DNA from: Streptomyces sp. F001
GTDB lineage: Bacteria > Actinomycetota > Actinomycetes > Streptomycetales > Streptomycetaceae
NCBI RefSeq assembly: GCF_004187715.1
Contig: NZ_QZWF01000015.1
Span: 62,001 to 126,000, forward strand
Direction of reading: 5' to 3'
Length of the DNA stretch: 64,000 nt
The notes under the pieces were generated by a model that worked only from the letters and a program-made list of their open reading frames with translations, was not told where the DNA came from and made no database searches. Made by a program: the position numbers and the translations under genes. Below are positions 42,670 through 51,493 of the stretch, one piece after another (position 1 is the first letter of the stretch; each line of letters starts with the position of its first letter).

Positions 42670-43788
42670 TCAGTGCAGCAGCGTCGCCGGGCTGCCGCCG
42701 TTCGCCTCGTAGCCCGCCACGGCCAGCGCCCGGTAGACCGCGAACTCCGCGGCCGGGTCGGGCGACAGCGTCCAGGGCAGGGCGCCCACATGGCCGTCGA
42801 TGTGTATCAGCTGGCTCATGGCCTCCGACCAGCGCTCGGAGCGGACCAGGAAGAACACCAGCAGATGACGGACATGCGCCAGCATCGGGTCGTCGGGGCG
42901 GGCCGAGTGCACCGCGTGCAGGGCACCGTGGATCGCCTTGGTCACGACCTCGCTCTGGTAGAAACTGGCGACCAGATTGACCTCGGGCAGGTGCTCGAAG
43001 ACCGCGAACAGCGGCATCGCCGCCAGCAGCGAGCCCTGCGGGGCGCGGGCCGCCGCGGCCTGAGCGAACTGGGACGCCAGCTCGCGCGAGCCGTGCCACT
43101 TCTCGCACCAGTAGTGCAGCGCGGCGAGATGCGCTCCCATGTGGTTCGGCGCGCGGTCCAGGATCTTCAGCCAGAGCTGCTCGAACTCCGCGCGCGGATA
43201 GGCCAGGCCCCGGGCCACCGACAGCTCGATGATGTACGGGATCGGGTCACCGGGGGCGAGCAGCGCCGCGTCGCCGCAGGCCGCCTTCGCCTCCTCCATG
43301 ATGATCCGGAACTCGTCCGTGCCGGGCGTCGCCGTCCGCCACGCCTGCTGCACCAGGAACTCGGCGTGCACCGCCGCGCCGCCCGCGTCCTTGGGCGCCT
43401 CGGCCCGCCACACCCGCAGCCACTGCCCGCCCGGCGTCTCACTGACGCCGCCCGGCCGCTGCTGGAGCTCCAGCGACGCCGCGCCCGCGAAGGCCTGCAC
43501 ACGCTGCCAGCGCAGCTCGCTCTCCGCCTCCGTACCGGCCAGGAGCTGGGCGGCGGCCCGGTGGTCCTGGGTGCGCTGCACCAGGTCCAGCACATCCACC
43601 AGGTCCTGGTCGGGGCCGGGCATGCGGACGTCCAGCTCCTCCTGCCGTACGAATCCGTAGTTCGCGGGGTCCGCGGCGTCCGGGTGGCCCGGCGTGACCA
43701 GCTCTATCCCCCTGCGCCTGCGCATCACGAACGGACCCAGCACGAAACCGATCAGGAGCAGACCCATCAGGACCCAGAGAATTTCCAT
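42670..43788 (-). CDS. Membrane-anchored helical-repeat protein of unknown function
   Basis: 372 aa. One N-terminal membrane helix (MEILWVLMGLLLIGFVLGPF) is followed by RRRR, placing the rest in the cytoplasm. The body is alpha-helical and TPR-like (YWCEKWHGSRELASQFAQAA, MSQLIHIDGHVGALPWTL). No catalytic motif is visible. It is divergent from metB across 141 bp. Confidence 0.7.
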   Translation of the reverse strand: MEILWVLMGLLLIGFVLGPFVMRRRRGIELVTPGHPDAADPANYGFVRQEELDVRMPGPDQDLVDVLDLVQRTQDHRAAAQLLAGTEAESELRWQRVQAFAGAASLELQQRPGGVSETPGGQWLRVWRAEAPKDAGGAAVHAEFLVQQAWRTATPGTDEFRIIMEEAKAACGDAALLAPGDPIPYIIELSVARGLAYPRAEFEQLWLKILDRAPNHMGAHLAALHYWCEKWHGSRELASQFAQAAAARAPQGSLLAAMPLFAVFEHLPEVNLVASFYQSEVVTKAIHGALHAVHSARPDDPMLAHVRHLLVFFLVRSERWSEAMSQLIHIDGHVGALPWTLSPDPAAEFAVYRALAVAGYEANGGSPATLLH

Positions 43789-43929
43789 GCATCAAGCGAA
43801 CCAGACGCCGACGACAATTGGCCAACCCCCTCCCTCCACCTGTGGAAAACCGCGTCCGACGGCAGGCGGGCGCCTGCGCCGCGCCGTGGCGGCGGCATGG
43901 GGAGGACGAGCGCACTACGCTCGGTTCTC

Positions 43930-45084
43930 ATGAGCGACAGGCACATCAGTCAGCACTTCGAGACGCTCGCCATCCACGCGGGCAACACGGCCGACCCCCT
44001 CACCGGTGCGGTCGTCCCGCCGATCTACCAGGTGTCCACCTACAAGCAGGACGGGGTGGGCGGTCTGCGCGGCGGCTACGAGTACAGCCGCAGCGCCAAC
44101 CCGACCAGGACCGCCCTGGAGGAGAACCTCGCCGCCCTGGAGGGCGGGCGCCGTGGACTCGCGTTCGCGTCCGGACTGGCGGCCGAGGACTGCCTGTTGC
44201 GTACGCTGCTCAGCCCCGGCGACCACGTGGTCATCCCCAATGACGCGTACGGCGGCACGTTCCGCCTGTTCGCGAAGGTCGTCGCCCGGTGGGGCGTGGA
44301 ATGGTCGGTCGCCGACACGAGCGATCCCGCAGCCGTACGGGCCGCCATCACCCCCAAGACCAAGGCCGTGTGGGTGGAGACTCCTTCCAACCCGCTGCTC
44401 GGCATCACCGACATCGCCGCCGTCGCCCAGATCGCCCGGGACGCGGGCGCCCGGCTCGTCGTCGACAACACGTTCGCCACGCCCTACCTCCAGCAGCCGC
44501 TCTCACTCGGCGCGGACGTCGTGGTGCACTCCCTGACCAAGTACATGGGCGGCCACTCGGACGTCGTGGGCGGCGCGCTGATCGTGGGCGACGAGGGGCT
44601 GGGCGAGGAACTGGCCTTCCACCAGAACGCGATGGGCGCGGTCGCCGGGCCCTTCGACTCCTGGCTGGTGCTGCGCGGCACCAAGACCCTCTCCGTGCGC
44701 ATGGACCGGCACAGTGAGAACGCGGCCAGGGTCGCCGACATGCTCACCCGGCACGCGCGCGTGACGCGGGTGCTGTACCCGGGGCTGCCGGATCACCCCG
44801 GTCACGAGATCGCCGCCAAGCAGATGCGGTCCTTCGGCGGCATGGTCTCCTTCCAGGTCGAGGGCGGCGAGGAGGCGGCCGTCGAGGTCTGCAACCGCGC
44901 CAAGGTGTTCACCCTGGGTGAGTCCCTCGGCGGCGTCGAGTCGCTGATCGAGCACCCGGGGCGCATGACGCACGCCTCCGCGGCCGGTTCTGCCCTGGAG
45001 GTACCCGCCGACCTCGTACGCCTCTCCGTGGGCATCGAGAACGTCGACGACCTCCTGGAGGACCTCCAGCAGGCGCTCGGCTAG
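43930..45084 (+). CDS. metB: Cystathionine gamma-synthase (PLP)
   Basis: 384 aa, Cys/Met-metabolism PLP enzyme joining O-acyl-homoserine and cysteine, or acting as gamma-lyase. YEYSRSANPTRTALEENLAA, ASGLAAEDCLLRTLL, DNTFATPYLQQPLSLGADVV and HSLTKYMGGHSDVVGG (PLP lysine) are diagnostic, with SLGGVESLIEHPGRMTHAS near the end. Synthase and lyase cannot be told apart safely by sequence alone. It converges with a small membrane-protein gene 14 bp away. Confidence 0.92.
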   Translation: MSDRHISQHFETLAIHAGNTADPLTGAVVPPIYQVSTYKQDGVGGLRGGYEYSRSANPTRTALEENLAALEGGRRGLAFASGLAAEDCLLRTLLSPGDHVVIPNDAYGGTFRLFAKVVARWGVEWSVADTSDPAAVRAAITPKTKAVWVETPSNPLLGITDIAAVAQIARDAGARLVVDNTFATPYLQQPLSLGADVVVHSLTKYMGGHSDVVGGALIVGDEGLGEELAFHQNAMGAVAGPFDSWLVLRGTKTLSVRMDRHSENAARVADMLTRHARVTRVLYPGLPDHPGHEIAAKQMRSFGGMVSFQVEGGEEAAVEVCNRAKVFTLGESLGGVESLIEHPGRMTHASAAGSALEVPADLVRLSVGIENVDDLLEDLQQALG

Positions 45085-45097
45085 CCCGGCGCGCCGC

Positions 45098-45346
45098 TCA
45101 CCAGCCCGTCAGTGGTGGGGTCGTCTCCGACGGCGGCTCCACCCAGGGGCGGGCCGTCAGCGCCCACACGGTGAACGCCACGGTCACGGCGAACAGCAGC
45201 AGCCAGCCCAGGCGCAGGGCGAGGGTCCTGCGTCGCAGCAGACGGTTGCCGCGGCGCACGGCGTCGGCGCAGAGGTCCGGCGGCACCCGCGGCGGCGTCC
45301 GCTCCATGATCCGCCGCGCGGCAGCCTCCCGTTCCAACCGGTTCAC
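45098..45346 (-). CDS. Small single-span membrane protein next to a sigma-like gene
   Basis: 82 aa. A basic cytoplasmic N-terminus (NRLEREAAARRIMERTPPRV) precedes one membrane helix (about 46-65, LGWLLLFAVTVAFTVWAL) and a short Pro-rich exterior. It starts 13 bp after the stop of the sigma-like gene, so translation is probably coupled. Position suggests a membrane partner of that protein, as with anti-sigma factors, but no ZAS zinc motif is present. Confidence 0.65.
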   Translation of the reverse strand: MNRLEREAAARRIMERTPPRVPPDLCADAVRRGNRLLRRRTLALRLGWLLLFAVTVAFTVWALTARPWVEPPSETTPPLTGW

Positions 45347-45359
45347 CGCAGACCCCCGA

Positions 45360-45863
45360 TCACGACGCCGCCGCCTTCGCCCCCGTCACCGCCGGTGCAG
45401 GCCCCCGGGGCGGGTGGAGGACCGTCGCCGTCGCCCGGTCGCACAGGGCGCGGACGCGTTCCGTGGGCAGCCCGAGCAGCGCGGCCGTCTGTTCCTCGGC
45501 GACCCCTTCGTACAGCCTGAGGACCAGGATCAGGCGCTCCTGCGGGGTGAGGTGGGCGAGTGCGCCGGTGGGGTGCGGGCGGGCCCGGCCGAAGGCGCCG
45601 TACTGGTGCCAGGCGCCGTGTGCGAAGCGGGTGGCGAGGTACCGGCGGGTGCGGTCGTACGGGTCCTCGCCGCGCAGTCGGTCCCAGCAGGCGTAGGTGT
45701 GGGCGAGGGCCAGGGTCAGCAGGCGCCGCGCGCGCGGGTTGTCGTCCGGGACCTCGGCCGTGAGCAGCGTGGCGGTGTGCAGCAGCCGCCCCGCCGCGCC
45801 GGCGACGAACGCCTCGAACTCCCGGGCCCGGCGGGCACCTTGGGACGCTTGCCGTTCTCGCAC
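45360..45863 (-). CDS. Sigma-70 region 4-containing protein (divergent ECF-like)
   Basis: 167 aa. The C-terminal half has region 4: LTPQERLILVLRLYEGVAEE, then QTAALLGLPTERVRALCDRA. The N-terminal half (FEAFVAGAAGRLLHTATLLT, RRLLTLALAHTYACWDRLRG) is only a weak match to region 2 and lacks a clear promoter-melting motif. It resembles the SigE-like short actinobacterial sigma group. The GTG start REFEAF-proximal (VRERQASQ) was preferred; an ATG at 45947 would extend it by 28 residues. Confidence 0.7.
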   Translation of the reverse strand: MRERQASQGARRAREFEAFVAGAAGRLLHTATLLTAEVPDDNPRARRLLTLALAHTYACWDRLRGEDPYDRTRRYLATRFAHGAWHQYGAFGRARPHPTGALAHLTPQERLILVLRLYEGVAEEQTAALLGLPTERVRALCDRATATVLHPPRGPAPAVTGAKAAAS

Positions 45864-46183
45864 CGCGCCTCCCGCCTGAGGCCGACCTGAGGATACGGAT
45901 CCCGGTGGCGTACCCGGCCCACCGGAGGTGAACCCGCGTACGACCACGAGGACCCGGTCTCATATGAGGCCAGTGGTGGGCTTTCGGTCAAGAGCCCGCG
46001 CACCGTGCGGCTTGCCTCGGTCGCCGTGGAAGATCGCGCTCCACGCGGCGGGCGTGGGGGAGGGGCTGGTGAGGGGCGGTGGAGTCCCGGCACCACGCGC
46101 GCGTGTCCGCCCCCGGCCCGGAGCGGCACGCGGCGTCTCGTAACTCCCGCCGCACGCGCGCGTGCACGTGTCTTACCCGCGGC
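45864..46183. other. 320-bp gene-free region with two copies of CACGCGCGCGTG
   Basis: No convincing gene on either strand. The palindrome CACGCGCGCGTG occurs at 46094-46105 and 46153-46164, the second extended to GCACGCGCGCGTGC. Both lie between the MarR gene and the sigma-like gene on the minus strand and may be operator or terminator elements. Confidence 0.45.
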
Positions 46184-46708
46184 TCAGGAAGCCGACTGCG
46201 GCTCCGTCCCCGGCACGCCCTGCGCCGCCATCCGTGTGGAGAGCGCCAGGTTGAAGCGGGTGAGGAGCGTGCAGAACGCCTCGCGCTCCTCGGGTGCCCA
46301 GTCGTGTGTGAGCTCGGCCATCAGCTGACGCCGGGACGAGCGCACTTCCTCCAGCCGGGACAGCCCGCGCGGGGACAGCTGGAGCACCACGGCACGCCCG
46401 TCCTCGGGGTGCGAGGTCCGCTTGACCAGGCCCGTGTCGACGAGGGGAGCCACCTGCCGGGTGACCGTCGACGAGTCGATGCCCATGCTCGCGGCGAGCG
46501 CCTTGACGCCCATCGGCCCTTCCTTGTCGAGCCGGTTGAGCAGCAGGTACGCGGCGCGGTCCATGGAGTTGCGCACCTGTCCGACCCCGCCGAGCCGGGT
46601 CTGTTCGGCACGCCGGGCGAACACCGCCACCTCGTGCTGCAGCGCGTCGAGGAGGCCGGTGTCACCGACGGTCGTCATGTCCATCGACATTTCAGGTGTT
46701 GTGGGCAT
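46184..46708 (-). CDS. MarR-family transcriptional regulator
   Basis: 174 aa winged-helix regulator: RAAYLLLNRLDKEGPMGVKA, ASMGIDSSTVTRQVAPLVDT and LVKRTSHPEDGRAVVLQLSP with the wing. The starts at 46708, 46690, 46684 and 46678 are all in frame; the first was taken. It is divergent from ilvA across 143 bp. Target and ligand unknown. Confidence 0.88.
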   Translation of the reverse strand: MPTTPEMSMDMTTVGDTGLLDALQHEVAVFARRAEQTRLGGVGQVRNSMDRAAYLLLNRLDKEGPMGVKALAASMGIDSSTVTRQVAPLVDTGLVKRTSHPEDGRAVVLQLSPRGLSRLEEVRSSRRQLMAELTHDWAPEEREAFCTLLTRFNLALSTRMAAQGVPGTEPQSAS

Positions 46709-46851
46709 GGCCGGGGGCTCACTTCATACTGGGTGCTGGGTTGGGGGACAGGGTACGCGGATGGGAGGCGGGCCGTACCGGCGCTGCGCAAACCAGTCTC
46801 GGACGTTGGTCACTACGGCTGTTGCGGCAGGTGAACTGCGAGACTTGAGCC

Positions 46852-48081
46852 ATGAACTACCGCAAGGCCGCCCCCTTGCCCCCGGTCACCCTCGACGACG
46901 TACGCGGCGCGCAGAAGATGCTCAGCGGCGTCGCACGTGTCACCGCGATGGAGGGCAGCAGGTACCTGACCCAGCTGGTCGGCGCTCCCGTGCACCTCAA
47001 GTGCGAGAACCTCCAGCGGACCGGTTCGTTCAAGCTGCGCGGCGCCTACGTCCGGATCGCCGGTCTGCTGCCCGAGGAACGGGCCGCCGGTGTGGTCGCC
47101 GCGAGCGCGGGCAACCACGCACAGGGCGTCGCCCTCGCGTCCTCGCTGCTCGGCGTGCACTCGACGGTGTTCATGCCGAAGGGCGCGCCGCTGCCGAAGA
47201 TAAGTGCGACGCGTGACTACGGCGCCGAGGTGCGTCTGCACGGAGACGTGGTCGACGAGACCCTGGCCGCCGCGCAGGAGTACGCCGCCGAGACGGGCGC
47301 GGTGTTCATCCATCCCTTTGACCATCCGGACGTCATCGCGGGCCAGGGCACGGTCGGGCTGGAAATTCTGGAGCAGTGCCCGGAGGTGCGCACGATCGTC
47401 GTCGGTATCGGTGGCGGCGGTCTCGCGGCGGGGATCGCGGTCGCGGTTAAGGCCCTGCGGCCCGATGTGCGGATCGTCGGTGTGCAGGCGGCGGGTTCGG
47501 CGGCGTATCCGCCCTCTCTGGCGGCGGGGCGTCCGGTGTCGGTCGAGAACCCGGCGACGATGGCCGACGGCATCAAGGTCGGCCGGCCCGGTGACGTACC
47601 GTTCGCGATCGTCGGTGATCTGGTGGACGAGGTGCGCACGGTCAGCGAGGACGAGCTGTCCGCCGCGCTGCTGCTGTGTCTGGAGCGGGCCAAGCTGGTC
47701 GTCGAGCCGGCCGGTGCCAGCCCGGTCGCGGCGCTGCTGAGCGATCCGGGCGCGTTCGAGGGGCCGGTCGTTGCGGTGCTGTCCGGCGGCAACGTCGACC
47801 CGGTGCTGATGCAGCGCGTTCTGCGGCACGGCATGGCGGCGCAGGGCCGCTACCTGGCCGTTCGGCTGCGGCTGACGGACCGGCCGGGCGCCCTCGCGAC
47901 GCTTCTCGGGGTGTTGTCAGTGGTCGACGCTAACGTCCTCGATGTGAGCCACGTGCGGACCGACCCACGGCTCGGGCTCACGGAGGCGGAGGTCGAGCTG
48001 CACCTGGAGACGAAAGGCCCGGCCCACTGCACCGAGGTCGGCGAGGCTCTGCGACAGGCGGGGTACCTCGTCATCGACTGA
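46852..48081 (+). CDS. ilvA: Threonine ammonia-lyase with ACT-like domain
   Basis: 409 aa PLP enzyme making 2-oxobutanoate from threonine for isoleucine synthesis. The PLP lysine is in QRTGSFKLRGAYVRI. SAGNHAQGVALASSLLG and the glycine loop VGIGGGGLAAGIAVAVKALR bind the cofactor. A short C-terminal ACT-type domain (LAVRLRLTDRPGALATLLGV) implies allosteric control by an amino acid. The length matches the shorter actinobacterial IlvA/TdcB type rather than the two-ACT E. coli form. Confidence 0.92.
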   Translation: MNYRKAAPLPPVTLDDVRGAQKMLSGVARVTAMEGSRYLTQLVGAPVHLKCENLQRTGSFKLRGAYVRIAGLLPEERAAGVVAASAGNHAQGVALASSLLGVHSTVFMPKGAPLPKISATRDYGAEVRLHGDVVDETLAAAQEYAAETGAVFIHPFDHPDVIAGQGTVGLEILEQCPEVRTIVVGIGGGGLAAGIAVAVKALRPDVRIVGVQAAGSAAYPPSLAAGRPVSVENPATMADGIKVGRPGDVPFAIVGDLVDEVRTVSEDELSAALLLCLERAKLVVEPAGASPVAALLSDPGAFEGPVVAVLSGGNVDPVLMQRVLRHGMAAQGRYLAVRLRLTDRPGALATLLGVLSVVDANVLDVSHVRTDPRLGLTEAEVELHLETKGPAHCTEVGEALRQAGYLVID

Positions 48082-48160
48082 GGCGCCGGGGTCGCAGGAC
48101 CGACAAGGCCGAGGTCAGGCCAAGGTCACGGGCTCTTTGTCACTCGATCGGGTAAGCCCG

Positions 48161-48189
48161 TTGTGAGACGCGATACATCGCGTTATGGT
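48161..48189 (+). promoter_or_regulatory. Promoter of the DrrAB-type exporter with operator in the spacer
   Basis: TTGTGA (48161-48166), 17 bp, TATGGT (48184-48189) is a good -35/-10 pair, 80 bp upstream of the ATPase ATG. The spacer holds the inverted repeat ACGCGAT-AC-ATCGCGT (48168-48183), positioned where a TetR- or PadR-type repressor would block polymerase. Confidence 0.55.
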
Positions 48190-48269
48190 GTGTCTCGTGC
48201 CACTCCTCAAGCAGAACCGAACCCACCAACCCACGCTTCTCGAAGCGACCCGACGACGTGGAGACTCAT

Positions 48270-49298
48270 ATGCCAGGCGCCATCTATGCCGAAGGCCTGG
48301 TCAAAACCTTCGGTGACGTAAGGGCTCTGGACGGCGTCGACCTCGATGTCCCCGAGGGCACGGTCCTCGGCCTGCTCGGGCCCAACGGTGCGGGCAAGAC
48401 GACGGCCGTCCGCTGTCTGACGACCCTGCTGCGCCCCGACAGGGGCCGGGCCGTCGTCGCGGGCATCGACGTGCTCGCCCACCCCGACCAGGTCCGGCGC
48501 TCCATCGGTCTGTCCGGCCAGTTCGCCGCGGTCGACGAGTACCTGACCGGCCGGGAGAACCTCCAGATGGTCGGCCAGCTCTACCAGATGACGGCGAAGG
48601 CCGCCAAGGCCCGCGCCGGTGAGTTGCTCGACCAGTTCAACCTCGCGGACGCCGCCGACCGGCCCGCCAAGACCTACTCCGGAGGCATGCGCCGCCGGCT
48701 CGACCTTGCCGCGGCTCTGGTCGTCTCCCCGCCCGTGATGTTCATGGACGAGCCGACGACCGGCCTCGACCCGCGCAATCGCCAGCAGCTGTGGGAGGTC
48801 ATCAAACAGCTGGTCTCCGGCGGTACGACCCTGCTGCTGACGACGCAGTACCTGGAAGAGGCCGACCATCTCGCGCACGACATAGCGGTGGTCGACCACG
48901 GCCGCGTCATCGCCCGCGGCACCTCCGACCAGCTCAAGGCCCGCACCGGCGGCGAGCGCGTCGAGGTCGTGGTGCACGAGCGCGAGCACATGGCGACCGC
49001 CGCCGAGGTGCTGCGCGGCTTCGGCAAGGGCGACACCACCGTCGAGGAGCACACCCGCAAGCTCACGGTGCCCGTCACCGGCGGCGCCAAGCTCCTCGCC
49101 GAGGTGATCCGCGAGCTGGACACCCGCGGCATCGAGATCGACGACATCGGCCTGCGCCGCCCGACCCTCGACGATGTGTTCCTGTCACTGACGGGCCATG
49201 TGGCGGAGGCCGGCGACGAAGAGGACGGCGCCGACGGCGCGAGCGGTACGCCCGCCGACTCCAGGGGCCGCAAGCGCAAGAAGGAGACCGTCAAGTGA
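48270..49298 (+). CDS. ABC exporter ATP-binding protein, DrrA family
   Basis: 342 aa. Walker A GPNGAGKTTAVRCL, Q-loop SGQFAAVDEYLTG, signature YSGGMRRRLDLAAAL, Walker B MFMDEPTTGLDPRNR and LLTTQYLEEADHLAHD are those of DrrA-type drug-resistance ATPases. The C-terminal 100 residues contain the DrrA domain, including RRPTLDDVFLSLTGH. ATG 48270 is preceded by GTGGAG at proper spacing. It shares a GTGA overlap with the permease gene. Confidence 0.92.
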   Translation: MPGAIYAEGLVKTFGDVRALDGVDLDVPEGTVLGLLGPNGAGKTTAVRCLTTLLRPDRGRAVVAGIDVLAHPDQVRRSIGLSGQFAAVDEYLTGRENLQMVGQLYQMTAKAAKARAGELLDQFNLADAADRPAKTYSGGMRRRLDLAAALVVSPPVMFMDEPTTGLDPRNRQQLWEVIKQLVSGGTTLLLTTQYLEEADHLAHDIAVVDHGRVIARGTSDQLKARTGGERVEVVVHEREHMATAAEVLRGFGKGDTTVEEHTRKLTVPVTGGAKLLAEVIRELDTRGIEIDDIGLRRPTLDDVFLSLTGHVAEAGDEEDGADGASGTPADSRGRKRKKETVK

Positions 49299-50140
49299 GT
49301 GCCGTGACCGACGCCGTACCGCGGCCCGCCCGCCCGAACCCGATCGGCCAGTCCGTCCGGGACTCGCTGGTCGTCGCCAAGCGCAATCTGATCCGTATGT
49401 CACGGATCCCCGAAATGATCATTTTTGGGCTGATCCAGCCGATCATGTTTGTGGTGCTGTTCAGCTATGTGTTCGGTGGATCCATGACCATCGGCGGCAC
49501 CACGGACTCCGGTGTCTACCGCGAGTTCCTGATGGCGGGCATCTTCGCCCAGACCGTCACCTTCGCCACCGCGGGCGCCGGTGCCGGCATCGCCGAGGAC
49601 ATGCACAAGGGGCTGATCGACCGGTTCCGCTCGCTGCCCATGGCGCGCGGCGCGGTGCTGACCGGCCGCACCCTTGCCGACCTGGTGCAGACGGCGCTCA
49701 CCCTGCTGGTGCTCGCGATCGTGGCCCTCCTGGTCGGCTGGCGTACGCACACCAACGTCGGCGAGGTGCTCGGCGCCTTCGGGCTGCTGCTGCTGATGGG
49801 CTACGCGTTCACGTGGATCGGCGCGCTGATCGGCTTGTCCGTGCGGACACCCGAGGCGGCCACGTCCGGCGGGCTGATCTGGCTCTTCCCGGTCACCTTC
49901 GTCTCGAACGCGTTCGTGGACTCGGACCAGATGACGCCCTGGCTGCGGCACATCGCCGAGTGGAACCCGTTCAGCGCCACGGTCCAGGCCTGCCGAGAGC
50001 TCTTCGGCAACCCGGGTGTCTCCACGTCGGGCGCCTGGCCGATGGAGCACCCGGTCTGGGCCTCACTGATCTACTCGGCCCTGATCATCGTCATATTCCG
50101 GACTCTGGCGGTACGGAAGTACCGCTCGGCGACGGCCTGA
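49295..50140 (+). CDS. ABC-2 type exporter permease, DrrB family
   Basis: 281 aa with six membrane helices. It shows RMSRIPEMIIFGLIQPIMFV, a first-loop E-rich start FLMAGIFAQTVTF, and the ABC-2 signature region GLIDRFRSLPMARGAVLTGR with LADLV. The GTG overlaps the stop of the ATPase gene by four bases (GTGA), so the two are translationally coupled. The exported substrate is not predictable. A terminator follows at 50207. Confidence 0.92.
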   Translation: MSAVTDAVPRPARPNPIGQSVRDSLVVAKRNLIRMSRIPEMIIFGLIQPIMFVVLFSYVFGGSMTIGGTTDSGVYREFLMAGIFAQTVTFATAGAGAGIAEDMHKGLIDRFRSLPMARGAVLTGRTLADLVQTALTLLVLAIVALLVGWRTHTNVGEVLGAFGLLLLMGYAFTWIGALIGLSVRTPEAATSGGLIWLFPVTFVSNAFVDSDQMTPWLRHIAEWNPFSATVQACRELFGNPGVSTSGAWPMEHPVWASLIYSALIIVIFRTLAVRKYRSATA

Positions 50141-50206
50141 GAACCCGCGACGGCCTCAGAGCCCGCGACGAGACCGGCTCGACGAGACTGGCCTGGACAT
50201 GACGAA

Positions 50207-50235
50207 ACCCCCGGCGTCGCGCGGACGCCGGGGGT
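50207..50235. terminator. Bidirectional terminator between the exporter and greA
   Basis: A 12-bp perfect stem ACCCCCGGCGTC / GACGCCGGGGGT with a 5-nt loop, between convergent genes. Confidence 0.85.
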
Positions 50236-50276
50236 CGTCAAGGGCGAGTCGGTCAGGCGCAGGGCACTGACCGGAG

Positions 50277-50777
50277 TCAGCTGCTGTACGGCTCGGCCTT
50301 CAGGATCTTCACCGAGGCCGTCTTGCCGTTCGGCAGCTCGTACTCCGCGTCCTCGCCGACCTTGTGGCCGATCACGCCGGCCCCCAGCGGGGACTGCGGG
50401 GAGTACGTCTCGATGTCGGCGCTGGCGTACTCGCGCGAGGCGAGCAGGAACGTCAGTGTGTCGTCCTCGTCACCGTCGAAGGCGATCGTCACGACCATGC
50501 CGGGCGCCACGGCACCATCCGTCGAGGTCGGCGCCTCGCCGACCTTGGCGTTCTCCAGGAGCTGGGTCAGCTGGCGCACACGGAGCTCCTGCTTGCCCTG
50601 CTCCTCCTTGGCCGCGTGGTACCCGCCGTTCTCCCGCAGGTCGCCCTCCTCGCGCGCGGCCGCGATCTTGGCGGCGATCTCCGTGCGCGCAGGACCAGTA
50701 AGGTACTCAAGCTCGTCCTTGAGCTTGTTGTACGCCTCCTGGGTCAGCCAGGTGACGTTCTCGCTGGTCTGGGTCAC
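50277..50777 (-). CDS. greA: Transcription elongation factor GreA
   Basis: 166 aa; rescues backtracked RNA polymerase by stimulating transcript cleavage. The N-terminal coiled coil has WLTQEAYNKLKDELEYLTGP and the tip AAREEGDLRENGGYHAAKEE with the catalytic acidic pair. The C-terminal FKBP-like domain has YSPQSPLGAGVIGHKVGEDA. GTG start with ribosome site GAGGAGCACCT. Monocistronic. Confidence 0.95.
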   Translation of the reverse strand: MTQTSENVTWLTQEAYNKLKDELEYLTGPARTEIAAKIAAAREEGDLRENGGYHAAKEEQGKQELRVRQLTQLLENAKVGEAPTSTDGAVAPGMVVTIAFDGDEDDTLTFLLASREYASADIETYSPQSPLGAGVIGHKVGEDAEYELPNGKTASVKILKAEPYSS

Positions 50778-50945
50778 AGGTGCTCCTCGTCGGTACTGGG
50801 AATACAAAGCATCGCCCTACCCAGAAGAATGTTCCTTCACGAGTGGGCGAAACCACGAGCCTAACAATTCAACGGCGGAAGGGGGAGGACATAAGCCAAC
50901 AAAATCGCGTCAATGCAGGTCAGCGGCTACGTGACGCGGGTGACG

Positions 50946-51344
50946 TCAGTCGGCGTGGCAGCCCAGGAGCTCGGCCGTCGTGGCCGGTGCCGTCGTACGG
51001 AGCGTGACGACCTCGGTGATGCGGGTGGCGTCCCCGGCGAAGCGGAAGTCGGCCCGGCCCACCTCGGCGCCGCTCTCCGCCTGGGAGCGTACCGTGCAGT
51101 AGCCGGAGGCGCCCGCGTCCTTCTCGACCGCCAGCTTCACCTTCACCGAATCGTCCGAGAGATCGAAACTGATCACTTCGGCGCTGATCTTGTTCTGGCC
51201 GATGTAGTGAAAGGCAAAAAAGGCCATCACGGCGAGGAGCAGCGCCCCGAGGGCGGCGCCGACGACCTTCAGTGTGCGGTCCGCGCGCTCGTCCGAGGAG
51301 CGGCCGTAACGGCCCTCGGGCAGTCGCGTGCTCGCCGTACTCAT
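50946..51344 (-). CDS. DUF4307 membrane protein
   Basis: 132 aa. The basic N-terminus (RYGRSSDERADRTLK) precedes one membrane helix (about 25-45, VVGAALGALLLAVMAFFAFH). An extracytoplasmic Ig-like DUF4307 domain follows (KISAEVISFDLSDDSVKVKL, GYCTVRSQAESGAEVG) and ends in LLGCHAD. ATG 51344 has ribosome site GAGAGGACG. It diverges from mca, a conserved actinobacterial pairing. Function unknown. Confidence 0.85.
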   Translation of the reverse strand: MSTASTRLPEGRYGRSSDERADRTLKVVGAALGALLLAVMAFFAFHYIGQNKISAEVISFDLSDDSVKVKLAVEKDAGASGYCTVRSQAESGAEVGRADFRFAGDATRITEVVTLRTTAPATTAELLGCHAD

Positions 51345-51493
51345 GATCGTCCTCTCGGCCGGGGCGGGACCGAGGTCCCGGACGGGGCTCCCGGGACCGG
51401 GGCCCCGGAATTTTTCGCCCCCCGATTCGGTCACTATAGAAGCCGCCGTTCGCACCCGGTCACGCCGGGCGCCGACCAAACGAGGATTGAGTC

